Shown: piece after piece, positions 56,242-64,000 of the stretch
How positions within the stretch are numbered: the stretch's first letter is position 1
How the letters are laid out: every line of letters starts with the position of its first letter
From: Sinorhizobium sp. B11
GTDB lineage: Bacteria; Pseudomonadota; Alphaproteobacteria; Rhizobiales; Rhizobiaceae
Assembly: GCA_039725955.1 (NCBI GenBank)
Contig: CP091033.1
Coordinates: forward strand, 744,001-808,000
Direction: 5' to 3'
Length of the DNA: 64,000 nucleotides
The notes under the pieces: generated by a model
The model's input: only the letters and a program-made list of their open reading frames with translations
Told to the model about the DNA's origin: nothing
The model's database searches: none
Program-made: the position numbers and the translations under genes

Positions 56242-58503
56242 ATGGAATTCCAGACGGCATTTCCTATCGCTGTTATCGACGAGGATTTTGATGGCAAGAG
56301 TGCTGCCGGGCGCGGTATGCGCGATCTGGCGGCCGCCATCGAGAAGGAAGGATTCCGGATCGTCTCCGGCGTGTCCTATGAAGACGCCCGTCGTCTGGTC
56401 CATGTCTTCAACACCGAATCCTGCTGGCTGGTCTCCGTCGATGGAACCGAGGACAAGGCGACACGCTGGCAGGTGCTGGGCGAGGTTCTGGCTGCGAAGC
56501 GGCAGAGAAACGACCGTCTGCCGATCTTCCTCTTCGGCGACGACACGACCGCGGAAGATGTGCCTGCCGCAGTGCTGCGGCACGCCAATGCCTTTTTCCG
56601 GCTGTTCGAAGATTCGGCGGAATTCATGGCCCGTGCCATCGCGCAGGCCGCCCGCAACTATCTCGACCGGCTGCCGCCGCCGATGTTCAAGGCGCTGATG
56701 GATTATACGCTGGAGGGTGCCTATTCCTGGCACACACCTGGCCATGGCGGCGGCGTCGCCTTCCGCAAGAGCCCCGTCGGTCAGCTCTTCTATACGTTCT
56801 TCGGCGAAAACACGCTGCGATCGGATATTTCGGTATCGGTCGGCAGTGTCGGTTCGCTTCTCGATCATGTCGGGCCGATCGCCGAGGGCGAGCGCAATGC
56901 GGCGCGCATCTTCGGCACGGATGAGACCCTTTTCGTCGTCGGCGGCACGTCGACCGCCAACAAGATCGTCTGGCACGGCATGGTCGGGCGCGGCGATCTC
57001 GTGCTCTGCGACCGAAACTGCCACAAGTCGATCCTGCACTCGCTCATCATGACAGGCGCGACACCCATCTATCTGACGCCGTCCCGCAATGGGCTCGGCA
57101 TTATCGGCCCGATCTCGAAGGATCAGTTCACGCCGGAATCGATCGCCGGCAAGATTGCCGCCAGCCCCTTTGCCGGGCAGACCAGCGGCAAAGTCAGGCT
57201 GATGGTCATCACCAATTCGACCTATGACGGGCTCTGCTACAATGTCGATGCCATCAAGGCGTCACTGGGGGATGCAGTCGAGGTGCTGCATTTCGACGAG
57301 GCCTGGTACGCCTATGCGAATTTCCACGAATTCTACGACGGCTTCCACGGCATCTCGTCGAACCAGCCAGCGCGGTCGCAAAACGCCATCACCTTTGCCA
57401 CGCACTCGACGCACAAGCTGCTGGCCGCCCTGTCTCAGGCATCAATGATCCACATCCAGCATGCCGAGAACAAGCGCCTCGATGTCACGCGCTTCAACGA
57501 AGCCTTCATGATGCACACTTCGACCTCGCCGCAATATGGCATCATCGCCTCCTGCGATGTCGCCGCTGCGATGATGGAGCAGCCGGCGGGTCGCGCGTTG
57601 GTGCAGGAGACGATTGACGAGGCGATCAGCTTCCGACGGGCGATGAATGCTGTCAGGAAACAAACTGATGGAAGCTGGTGGTTCGATGTCTGGGAGCCGA
57701 CGGTTGCCGAGCAGACGCCGAGTGACACTCATGCCGACTGGGTGCTGAAGCCCGATGACGCCTGGCATGGTTTTACTGGCCTTGCCGAAAATCATGTCAT
57801 GGTCGACCCGATCAAGGTCACCATCCTGTCGCCCGGTCTCTCGGCAAGCGGGGTGATGGACGAGCACGGAATACCGGCTGCCGTCATCACCAAGTTCCTG
57901 TCTTCGCGGCGCATCGAGATCGAAAAGACCGGTCTCTACTCGTTCCTCGTCCTTTTCTCGATGGGCATCACCCGCGGCAAGTGGAGCACGCTCGTCACGG
58001 AACTCCTCAATTTCAAGGATCTTTATGATGCCAATACGCCATTGACCCGGGCGCTGCCGGCGCTCGCCGCAGCCCATCCGGAAGCCTATGCCGGCATGGG
58101 ACTGAAGGATCTTTGCGAGCAGATCCATGCGATCTATCGCAAGGACGATGTGCCGAAGGCGCAGCGCGAGATGTACACGGTGCTGCCGGAAATGGCCCTG
58201 CGTCCCGCCGATGCCTATGACCGGCTGGTCAAGGGCAAGATCGAGAGCGTCGAGATCGACAATCTCATGAACCGCATCCTCGCGGTGATGATCGTTCCCT
58301 ATCCACCGGGAATTCCCTTGATCATGCCGGGCGAGCGGATCACCCAGTCGACGAAGTCGATCCAGGATTACCTGCTTTACGCTCGTGACTTCGACAGCAA
58401 GTTCCCAGGTTTCGAAACCGATATTCACGGCCTTCGCTTCGCGCCCGGTGATGGCGGACGTCGCTACCTTGTCGATTGCATTGCAGGGGAGGGGCAGGAA
58501 TGA
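56242..58503 (+). CDS. Orn/Lys/Arg decarboxylase, arginine-decarboxylase (AdiA)-like
   Basis: A 753-residue fold-type-I PLP decarboxylase. A flavodoxin-like wing domain (about 1-120) precedes the catalytic domain, which contains HTPGHGGGVAFRKSPVG near 170 and the PLP-lysine motif ATHSTHKLLAALSQASMIH (Lys392); this is the form seen in biodegradative arginine decarboxylase AdiA, unlike the SVHKQ form of the next gene. It would convert arginine to agmatine while using a proton. Start at 56242 with GGAGGA ahead. It is first of an operon ending with PotE, below a perfect FNR box. Confidence 0.9.
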   Translation: MEFQTAFPIAVIDEDFDGKSAAGRGMRDLAAAIEKEGFRIVSGVSYEDARRLVHVFNTESCWLVSVDGTEDKATRWQVLGEVLAAKRQRNDRLPIFLFGDDTTAEDVPAAVLRHANAFFRLFEDSAEFMARAIAQAARNYLDRLPPPMFKALMDYTLEGAYSWHTPGHGGGVAFRKSPVGQLFYTFFGENTLRSDISVSVGSVGSLLDHVGPIAEGERNAARIFGTDETLFVVGGTSTANKIVWHGMVGRGDLVLCDRNCHKSILHSLIMTGATPIYLTPSRNGLGIIGPISKDQFTPESIAGKIAASPFAGQTSGKVRLMVITNSTYDGLCYNVDAIKASLGDAVEVLHFDEAWYAYANFHEFYDGFHGISSNQPARSQNAITFATHSTHKLLAALSQASMIHIQHAENKRLDVTRFNEAFMMHTSTSPQYGIIASCDVAAAMMEQPAGRALVQETIDEAISFRRAMNAVRKQTDGSWWFDVWEPTVAEQTPSDTHADWVLKPDDAWHGFTGLAENHVMVDPIKVTILSPGLSASGVMDEHGIPAAVITKFLSSRRIEIEKTGLYSFLVLFSMGITRGKWSTLVTELLNFKDLYDANTPLTRALPALAAAHPEAYAGMGLKDLCEQIHAIYRKDDVPKAQREMYTVLPEMALRPADAYDRLVKGKIESVEIDNLMNRILAVMIVPYPPGIPLIMPGERITQSTKSIQDYLLYARDFDSKFPGFETDIHGLRFAPGDGGRRYLVDCIAGEGQE

Positions 58504-60863
58504 TCCCGCGTGATGTGAAGTCTCCGACGGTCGCCATACCCTTCCACAAGATGCTGAAGATCGTGGCGATCATCGACCGCGACAATTCTCAGGCACAGGC
58601 GCTCGTGTCGCAGATCACCGCTGACGGATTCGAGGTGGAGTTGCGCGACGACTATTCCGCCGATGTCTCCGAGGATGCTGATGTCGGCGCCTATATCGGC
58701 TCGGTCGAGGGCGGAAAGCTGCCGGCGGCACGCAGCTTTCTTCGTTCTGTGAGAGATATAGGCTTCCGCACGCCGATCTGGGCGATGGCCGATACGCTGA
58801 CCATTGCCGACATGGATGTCGTCGAGATGGCCGGCGAGGTGGATGGTTTCGTCTATCTCGGCCAGCAGACGCCGACCTTCTATGCTAAGCAGATCGTCTC
58901 CAGCGCGGTCAATTACGGCAAGTCGCTGCTGCCGCCCTTCTTCGGCGGCATGATGGCCTATGATGGCGAGGCCAATATCGCCTTCGATTGCCCGGGGCAT
59001 CAGGGCGGCCAGTTCTATCGGAAATCGCCGGCTGGGCAGCTTTTCTTCAAATATTTCGGCGAGAGCATTTTTCGAAACGACCTCTGCAACGCAGACGTCG
59101 ATCTCGGCGACCTGCTGATCCATGAAGGCCCCGCCGTCGAAGCCCAGAAACAGGCAGCGCGCATCTTCGGCGCGGATCGCACCTACTTCATCCTCAATGG
59201 CACGAGCACCTCCAACAAGGTGGTGGCCAATGCCGTATTGCGCAGCGGCGATCTCGTGCTCTTCGACCGCAACAATCACAAGTCCCTGCATCAGGGCGCT
59301 CTCGTGCAAGCCGGCGCTATTCCGATCTATCTGCCGACCGCCCGCAATTCCTTCGGCATGATCGGTGCTGTCGATTGGGCGGCCTGGGACGAGGGCTGGC
59401 TGCGGCAGAAGATCGAGGAGCACCCGCTGGTCACCGACAAGAGCCGGGCGAAGGGTGAGAGGCCTTTCCGTCTCGCCTGTATCCAGCTCGCGACCTATGA
59501 CGGCACGATCTACAATGTGCGGCAGGTCATGGAGAAGATCGGCCATCTCTGCGATTACGTGCTCTGGGACGAAGCCTGGATTGGCTATAACGCCTTTCAT
59601 CCGCTCTTTGATGGCCATAGCCCGATGCGCCTCAAGGACCTCGGTGCCGACATGCCAGGTCTGTTTTCCACCCAGTCGGTCCACAAGCAGGGCGCAGGCT
59701 TCTCGCAGGCGTCACAGATCCACAAGCGGGACGAACATATCAGCGGCCAGCGCCGCTTCGTCGAACACAAGCGCTTCAATGAATCGCTGCTGATGCATGT
59801 TTCGACCTCACCCTTCTATCCGCTTTTCGCCTCGCTCGATGTCAACGCCAAGGTCCATGAGGGCAAGGCCGGCGAGATGCTGTGGGACCGCTGCATCGAA
59901 CTCGGCATCGAGGTGCGCAAGAAGCTGCGCGGCTTCGTCAATCACTACGAGAGCAAGGCGGCAAGCCCCGAAGAACAATGGTTCTTCGATCCTTTTGTGC
60001 CGGACAGGCTTTCGGTTTCGGGCTCGAAGCACACCGGCGATCTCGCCGATACCAGATGGGAAGATATCCCGACCGATGTGCTCAAACGCGAGCAGCAATG
60101 CTGGCGGTTCGATCCGCAGGCGAAGTGGCATGGTTATTCGGGCTATGCGCCCGGCTACACCATGGTCGATCCGAACAAGCTTGCAATCCTGACGCCCGGT
60201 ATCGACCGGAAAACCGGTGAATATCGCGAATTCGGCATTCCGGCGACTGTCGTTGCCAATTATCTGCGCGAGCAGAGGGTGGTGCCGGAAAAATGCGATC
60301 TGAACAGCCTGCTTTTCCTGCTTACCCCAGCGGAGGACGAGAGCAAGCTGAATACGCTCGTTGCCAAACTCGTCAAGTTTAAGAACCTGTGGGACCGAGA
60401 CGCGCCGCTGCAGGAGGTGCTGCCGACCGTGTACGCGGCCAATCGCGAGCGCTATGCCGGCTATACCGTTCGCCAGGTTTGCCGGGAGATGCATTCCTTC
60501 TACCGCGAGGCCGGCGTCAAGGAACTTCAGCGTCTGTGCTTCCGTTCCGAGAGCTTCCCGGAGCCCGCAATTGCGCCCAAGCAAGCCTATGAAGCGCTGG
60601 TCGCCAACAATGTCGATTACGTACCGCTGACGGAAGCCGCCGGCCGGATCTCCGCGACGCTGGCGCTGATCTATCCGCCCGGTATCGGCGTGATCGTGCC
60701 CGGCGAGCGCTGGGACGATCGGGCGCGGCCGATGCGCGACTATTTCCTGGCCTTCGAGGAATCCTTCAATCGCTTCCCGGGCTTCAACTACGAGGTCCAG
60801 GGCGTGTTCCAGGAGCGGATCGATGGGCGGATCAAATTCCACACATATGTCGTGCGCGAGTAG
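58500..60863 (+). CDS. Orn/Lys/Arg decarboxylase, ornithine-decarboxylase (SpeC/SpeF)-like
   Basis: A 787-residue decarboxylase, paralogous to its upstream neighbour but from another branch. The N-terminal wing domain (MLKIVAIIDRDNSQAQALV) precedes the catalytic domain with CPGHQGGQFYRKSPAGQ. The PLP-lysine motif TQSVHKQGAGFSQASQIHKRD (Lys396) is close to the ornithine decarboxylases SpeC/SpeF. It should make putrescine from ornithine. ATGA overlap couples it to the AdiA-like gene; the PotE gene follows 20 bases later, matching the speF-potE pairing. Confidence 0.9.
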   Translation: MIPRDVKSPTVAIPFHKMLKIVAIIDRDNSQAQALVSQITADGFEVELRDDYSADVSEDADVGAYIGSVEGGKLPAARSFLRSVRDIGFRTPIWAMADTLTIADMDVVEMAGEVDGFVYLGQQTPTFYAKQIVSSAVNYGKSLLPPFFGGMMAYDGEANIAFDCPGHQGGQFYRKSPAGQLFFKYFGESIFRNDLCNADVDLGDLLIHEGPAVEAQKQAARIFGADRTYFILNGTSTSNKVVANAVLRSGDLVLFDRNNHKSLHQGALVQAGAIPIYLPTARNSFGMIGAVDWAAWDEGWLRQKIEEHPLVTDKSRAKGERPFRLACIQLATYDGTIYNVRQVMEKIGHLCDYVLWDEAWIGYNAFHPLFDGHSPMRLKDLGADMPGLFSTQSVHKQGAGFSQASQIHKRDEHISGQRRFVEHKRFNESLLMHVSTSPFYPLFASLDVNAKVHEGKAGEMLWDRCIELGIEVRKKLRGFVNHYESKAASPEEQWFFDPFVPDRLSVSGSKHTGDLADTRWEDIPTDVLKREQQCWRFDPQAKWHGYSGYAPGYTMVDPNKLAILTPGIDRKTGEYREFGIPATVVANYLREQRVVPEKCDLNSLLFLLTPAEDESKLNTLVAKLVKFKNLWDRDAPLQEVLPTVYAANRERYAGYTVRQVCREMHSFYREAGVKELQRLCFRSESFPEPAIAPKQAYEALVANNVDYVPLTEAAGRISATLALIYPPGIGVIVPGERWDDRARPMRDYFLAFEESFNRFPGFNYEVQGVFQERIDGRIKFHTYVVRE

Positions 60864-60883
60864 GGGGTAGGGAGGATTTCGTC

Positions 60884-62242
60884 ATGACCGATAACACGAT
60901 GCATCTCGCGGCCGAGACCACGGCCAAGAAGAAGATGAACCTTGTGCAGCTCACCTTCATCGTCGCCGTCAACATGATGGGCTCGGGCATCATCATGCTT
61001 CCCGCCAACATGGCCCAGGTCGGTGCGATCTCGCTGCTGTCCTGGCTCGTGACCGCCGTCGGCTCGATGGCGATCGCCTATGGCTTTGCCCAGGCCGGGC
61101 TGTTCAACCAGCGCCCCGGCGGCATGTCCGCCTATGCGGAAGATGCCTATGGGAAGGACGGCTATTTCATGGTGTTCTTCCTGTATTTCCTGTCGCTTGC
61201 CGTCGGCAACGTGGCGATCGGCATTTCGGCTGTTGGTTATCTCGCCGGCTTCTTTCCGGCTCTGACCTCGACCCCCATCATGACCTGCCTGGCGCTGATC
61301 GTCCTTCTGTGGCTGACCACGGCCGCCAATTTCGGCGGACCGCGCATCACCGGCCGCATCGGGTCGATCACGGTCTGGGGCGTCATCCTTCCCGTCGGAT
61401 TGCTGTCGATCATCGGCTGGCTGTGGTTCAGCTCCAGCACGTTCGCGGCCGCCTGGAACCCGAAAGGACTATCGCTTGCGCAAGGGATGGGATCGAGCAT
61501 CTCGTTGACCCTCTGGGCCTTCCTAGGCATGGAATCGGCCGCACAGAATTCCGATGCCGTCGAAAATCCCAAGCGCGATGTGCCGCTCGCCTGCATGTTC
61601 GGGACGCTCGGTGCAGCCGTCATCTACATCCTGTCGACGACGGTCATTCAGGGCATCGTGCCGAATGCGGATCTCGCGACCTCCACCGGGCCGTTCGCGC
61701 TCGCCTATGCCACCATGTTCAACCCGACTGTTGGTTCGATCATCATGGCGCTTGCGGTGCTCGCCTGCCTCGGTTCGCTGCTCGGCTGGCAGTTCACGAT
61801 TGCCCAGACGGCGAAGACCGCCGCCGACGAGCGGATGTTCCCGTCCATTTTCTCGCGGGTCAACGAGATGGGTGCACCGGTGCGGGGGATGATCATTCTC
61901 GGCATCGTGCAGACCTGCCTTGCCCTGATGACCATATCGCCGACGCTGAGCGAACAGTTCTCCGCACTGGTCAATCTCGCTGTCGTCACCAATGTGCTGC
62001 CTTACATCATCTCGCTGTCTGCGCTGTTCGTCATGATGAAGGCCGCCCGCGTGCCGCCGGCGAAATACAAGCTGAATGCCACGATCGCGCTTATCGGCAT
62101 GGCCTATAGCGTCTTCGCCATCTACGCCTCCGGCAAGGATGCAGTGCTCGGCGGCATGATCGTCACAGGCATCGGTTTCATCATCTACGGCCTGATCGCC
62201 CCGCGCTTTTCCGGCGGCGTGAACCAGGCCCCGGCCGAATAA
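60884..62242 (+). CDS. potE: Putrescine/ornithine antiporter (PotE-like)
   Basis: A 452-residue, 12-helix APC transporter. MNLVQLTFIVAVNMMGSGIIMLPANMAQVGAIS, then WLVTAVGSMAIAYGFA and NFGGPRITGRIGSITVWGVI, reproduce the E. coli PotE pattern closely, as do SSISLTLWAFLGMESAAQNSDAVENPKRDVP and LGWQFTIAQTAKTAADE. It exchanges external ornithine for putrescine made by the preceding decarboxylase, completing a proton-consuming cycle. GGGAGG precedes the ATG. AdiC-like or CadB-like exchange is the less likely alternative. Confidence 0.9.
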   Translation: MTDNTMHLAAETTAKKKMNLVQLTFIVAVNMMGSGIIMLPANMAQVGAISLLSWLVTAVGSMAIAYGFAQAGLFNQRPGGMSAYAEDAYGKDGYFMVFFLYFLSLAVGNVAIGISAVGYLAGFFPALTSTPIMTCLALIVLLWLTTAANFGGPRITGRIGSITVWGVILPVGLLSIIGWLWFSSSTFAAAWNPKGLSLAQGMGSSISLTLWAFLGMESAAQNSDAVENPKRDVPLACMFGTLGAAVIYILSTTVIQGIVPNADLATSTGPFALAYATMFNPTVGSIIMALAVLACLGSLLGWQFTIAQTAKTAADERMFPSIFSRVNEMGAPVRGMIILGIVQTCLALMTISPTLSEQFSALVNLAVVTNVLPYIISLSALFVMMKAARVPPAKYKLNATIALIGMAYSVFAIYASGKDAVLGGMIVTGIGFIIYGLIAPRFSGGVNQAPAE

Positions 62243-62259
62243 CAGAGGGAGGACCAATC

Positions 62260-63186
62260 ATGTCAAAGAGAAATGGTCGCCGGGCGGTGATCGCCGCCTC
62301 CGTCCTCGCTACAATGGCGGCATCGGCGCTCATCGCGCCCGCGCAAGCCCAGACGCTCGATCGCGTCAAGACGAGCACCGCGCTCAAGCTCGGCTACGAT
62401 CCGGATGCCAGGCCCTTTTCCTTCAATTCGGAGCAGGGCAGGCCGGATGGTTATGCCGTCGCTCTTTGCAACAAGATTGCCGACAGTCTGAGAGCACAGC
62501 TGAACCTGTCGAAGCTCGATGTCGAATGGGTTCCCCTGTCCGGCGATGCCAAGACCACGGCGATCGAGAGCGGTGCAGCCGATCTTGTCTGCGGTGCGGA
62601 GCCGGTGACCTTGACGCGCCGCAAACTTGTCTCGTTCTCGATCCCGATCTTCCCGAGCGGCACCGGCGCATTGCTCAGCACCAGTTCTCCGCTGGCGCTG
62701 CGGGAGGTGTTGCAATATGGCGAACCGACAAGCCGACCCGTCTGGCGCGGTTCGCCGGCCCGCACGATCCTGGAACACAAGACATTCTCTTCGATCGCCG
62801 GCACAACAAGTGAAAGCTGGCTGACCGACAGGATCAAGACCTTCCAGCTCGCGGCGACCGCAACGCCCGTCAACAACTATCAGCAGGGTATCGAACGTGT
62901 GCTGGACGGCAGTTCGGCGGTACTCTTCGGTGATATGCCGGTCCTCATGGATGCTGCCGCCCGCAGCGACAATTCCGGCAATCTCATCGTCCTGCAGCGC
63001 CATTTCACCTACGAGCCGCTCGGTCTCGAATTGGCACGCGGCGACGAGGACTTCCGTCTCGCTGTCGATCGTGCCTTGAGCCAGACCTATGCGGCGCAGG
63101 ATTTCCGAACCTTCTTCACCACGTGGTTCGGGCCACCGGATGAAGCAACGGTGACATTCTTCCAGCAGACGGCGCTGCCGGAATAA
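62260..63186 (+). CDS. Orphan periplasmic substrate-binding protein, amino-acid type (family 3)
   Basis: A 308-residue binding protein with a signal peptide (AVIAASVLATMAASALIAPAQAQ). The SBP_bac_3 landmarks are LKLGYDPDARPFSFNSEQGRPDGYAVALCNKIAD and GAADLVCGAEPVTLTRRKLVSFSIPIF. No permease or ATPase gene is adjacent; the gene lies 17 bases after potE in the same direction, so it is probably the last gene of the decarboxylase-antiporter operon. It may sense or bind arginine, ornithine or a polyamine, and could feed a transporter encoded elsewhere. GGAGGA precedes the start. Confidence 0.85.
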   Translation: MSKRNGRRAVIAASVLATMAASALIAPAQAQTLDRVKTSTALKLGYDPDARPFSFNSEQGRPDGYAVALCNKIADSLRAQLNLSKLDVEWVPLSGDAKTTAIESGAADLVCGAEPVTLTRRKLVSFSIPIFPSGTGALLSTSSPLALREVLQYGEPTSRPVWRGSPARTILEHKTFSSIAGTTSESWLTDRIKTFQLAATATPVNNYQQGIERVLDGSSAVLFGDMPVLMDAAARSDNSGNLIVLQRHFTYEPLGLELARGDEDFRLAVDRALSQTYAAQDFRTFFTTWFGPPDEATVTFFQQTALPE

Positions 63187-63318
63187 CACCGCGATCGGTG
63201 GGAAATACGGCCGTCGAAAATGAAGGCGGCACGCTCCGGAGCAGGTCCGTCGACCTGCAACCCGTCTGCATGCCGCAGCAAGAAATATGGATGCAGCGAA
63301 ACGGATGGGAGTGGTGGG

Positions 63319-64000
63319 GTGAGCCTCCTTTGGAAAGAAATTCGTCACAACCCGATGCTGTGGCTGCTCGTCGCAGTGCCGGTCGTCTTTGTCGCTGCGA
63401 GCGTTGCCCCCGAGGCGCACACGCTGCTGTTCATCCTCTCTGTGTTTGCGGTGATACCGCTCGCGGGTCTCCTCAGTCACGCGACTGAATCCGTAGCGGC
63501 AAAGACAGGCGATGCTGCCGGCGGGTTGCTCAACGCGACGCTTGGAAACCTGACGGAGCTCGTCATAGCACTGACTGCCCTTCGCGCCGGGCAATACACG
63601 CTCGTAAAATCATCCGTCGCCGGTGCGATCGTCACGAACACCCTATTCATGCTGGGAGCGTCGTTTCTGCTCGGCGGCCTCAAACATCACACGCAGGAGT
63701 TCAACCGCGCCAATGCCCGCCTCCAGGCGGGCTTGCTCTTCCTCGCCACGATCGGTCTGCTGATGCCATCGGCAGTTGCTTCCATGGATTCTGCATCGGC
63801 GACGGCCGTCATCCACAAGCTCAGCTTCGGCCTGGCGATCCTGCTTATTGTCGGATACGCGCTGGGCCTGCTGTTCACGCTCAAAACACATCGCGACGCT
63901 TTCGCCGCAGCCGAGCAAGCCCATGACGCCGAAGAGCCGCCGTGGCCGATCGGCATGGCCCTGGCCACGCTTGCTGGTGTCACAGTGCTGGTCGCGCTCG
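63319..64000 (+). CDS. Calcium/proton antiporter (CaCA family), 3' end outside window
   Basis: A frame open to the last base begins at a GTG at 63319 (SLLWKEIRHNPMLWLLVAVPVVF) and encodes at least 227 residues. The CaCA hallmark GNLTELVIALTALRAG lies near residue 75, with AGAIVTNTLFMLGASFLLGG following; the order and sequence fit the first half of a VCX1/ChaA-like Ca2+/H+ antiporter. About five membrane helices are visible. It is separate from the preceding binding-protein gene by 132 bases. No ATG gives a better N-terminus. Confidence 0.85.
   Translation, partial: MSLLWKEIRHNPMLWLLVAVPVVFVAASVAPEAHTLLFILSVFAVIPLAGLLSHATESVAAKTGDAAGGLLNATLGNLTELVIALTALRAGQYTLVKSSVAGAIVTNTLFMLGASFLLGGLKHHTQEFNRANARLQAGLLFLATIGLLMPSAVASMDSASATAVIHKLSFGLAILLIVGYALGLLFTLKTHRDAFAAAEQAHDAEEPPWPIGMALATLAGVTVLVAL

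Noticed and set aside
63187..63200. CACCG/CGGTG mini-hairpin after the orphan binding-protein gene as terminator
   Set aside because: Five-base stem with no T-tract; too weak to call.

Overview
The window is about 60% GC and is packed with ABC transporters, class III cyclases, FixL/FixJ-like and Crp/FixK-like regulators, NodS/NodB-like domains and a DUF3422 protein. This points to an alphaproteobacterium of the Rhizobiales, most likely Rhizobium in the R. leguminosarum/etli sense. That is inferred from gene content only; no rRNA, tRNA, replication genes, IS elements or CRISPR arrays were recognised. The accessory, catabolic character would fit a secondary replicon or plasmid.

Layout. (1) 1-9820: the end of an Lrp/AsnC regulator, then a six-gene operon with a peptide-type (Opp/Dpp) ABC importer, a GNAT acetyltransferase and a GH20 beta-N-acetylhexosaminidase, facing a convergent ROK-family regulator. 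This looks like a module for uptake and cleavage of chito-oligosaccharides or other GlcNAc-containing compounds. A tandem palindromic operator lies just upstream of the importer. (2) 10119-11033: a DMT (EamA) transporter. (3) 11030-20223, minus strand: a surface-glycan cluster with a UDP-glucuronate decarboxylase/epimerase-like enzyme, three GT2 glycosyltransferases, an ABC exporter with fused ATPase, and a roughly 1000-residue fusion of GT2, NodS-like methyltransferase and NodB-like deacetylase. (4) 21078-29363: a second Opp/Dpp importer operon with a COG3964-type amidohydrolase, a RidA protein, a SelA-like PLP enzyme and a two-NBD ATPase. It is a probable import-deacylate-eliminate pathway for an unknown N-acylated amino compound. 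(5) 29435-31041: a small protein and a class III adenylate cyclase.

(6) 31338-41119, minus strand: a guanidine-I (ykkC) riboswitch precedes an SBP-permease-ATPase importer, two DUF1989 'urea amidolyase-associated' proteins, a biotin-dependent carboxylase and allophanate hydrolase. The riboswitch and gene set indicate guanidine catabolism (guanidine, carboxyguanidine, allophanate, ammonia and CO2) rather than urea use. The carboxylase carries a one-base insertion in the biotin-carboxylase glycine loop. (7) 41347-49217: small secreted proteins, DUF3422, a Crp/FixK-like regulator, a convergent pair of paralogous membrane-anchored regulator-like proteins, and a FixL/FixJ-like two-component system. 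(8) 49488-62242: arginine/ornithine metabolism with arcA-arcB-arcC, an AdiC-like antiporter, a CDF transporter, an AdiA-like and a SpeC/SpeF-like decarboxylase and PotE. This gives several routes that make ATP and consume protons from arginine and ornithine. FNR/FixK-type boxes (one perfect palindrome) precede the small-protein pair, arcA and the decarboxylase operon, so microaerobic control is likely. (9) 62260-64000: an orphan amino-acid-type binding protein and the start of a Ca2+/H+ antiporter cut by the window end.
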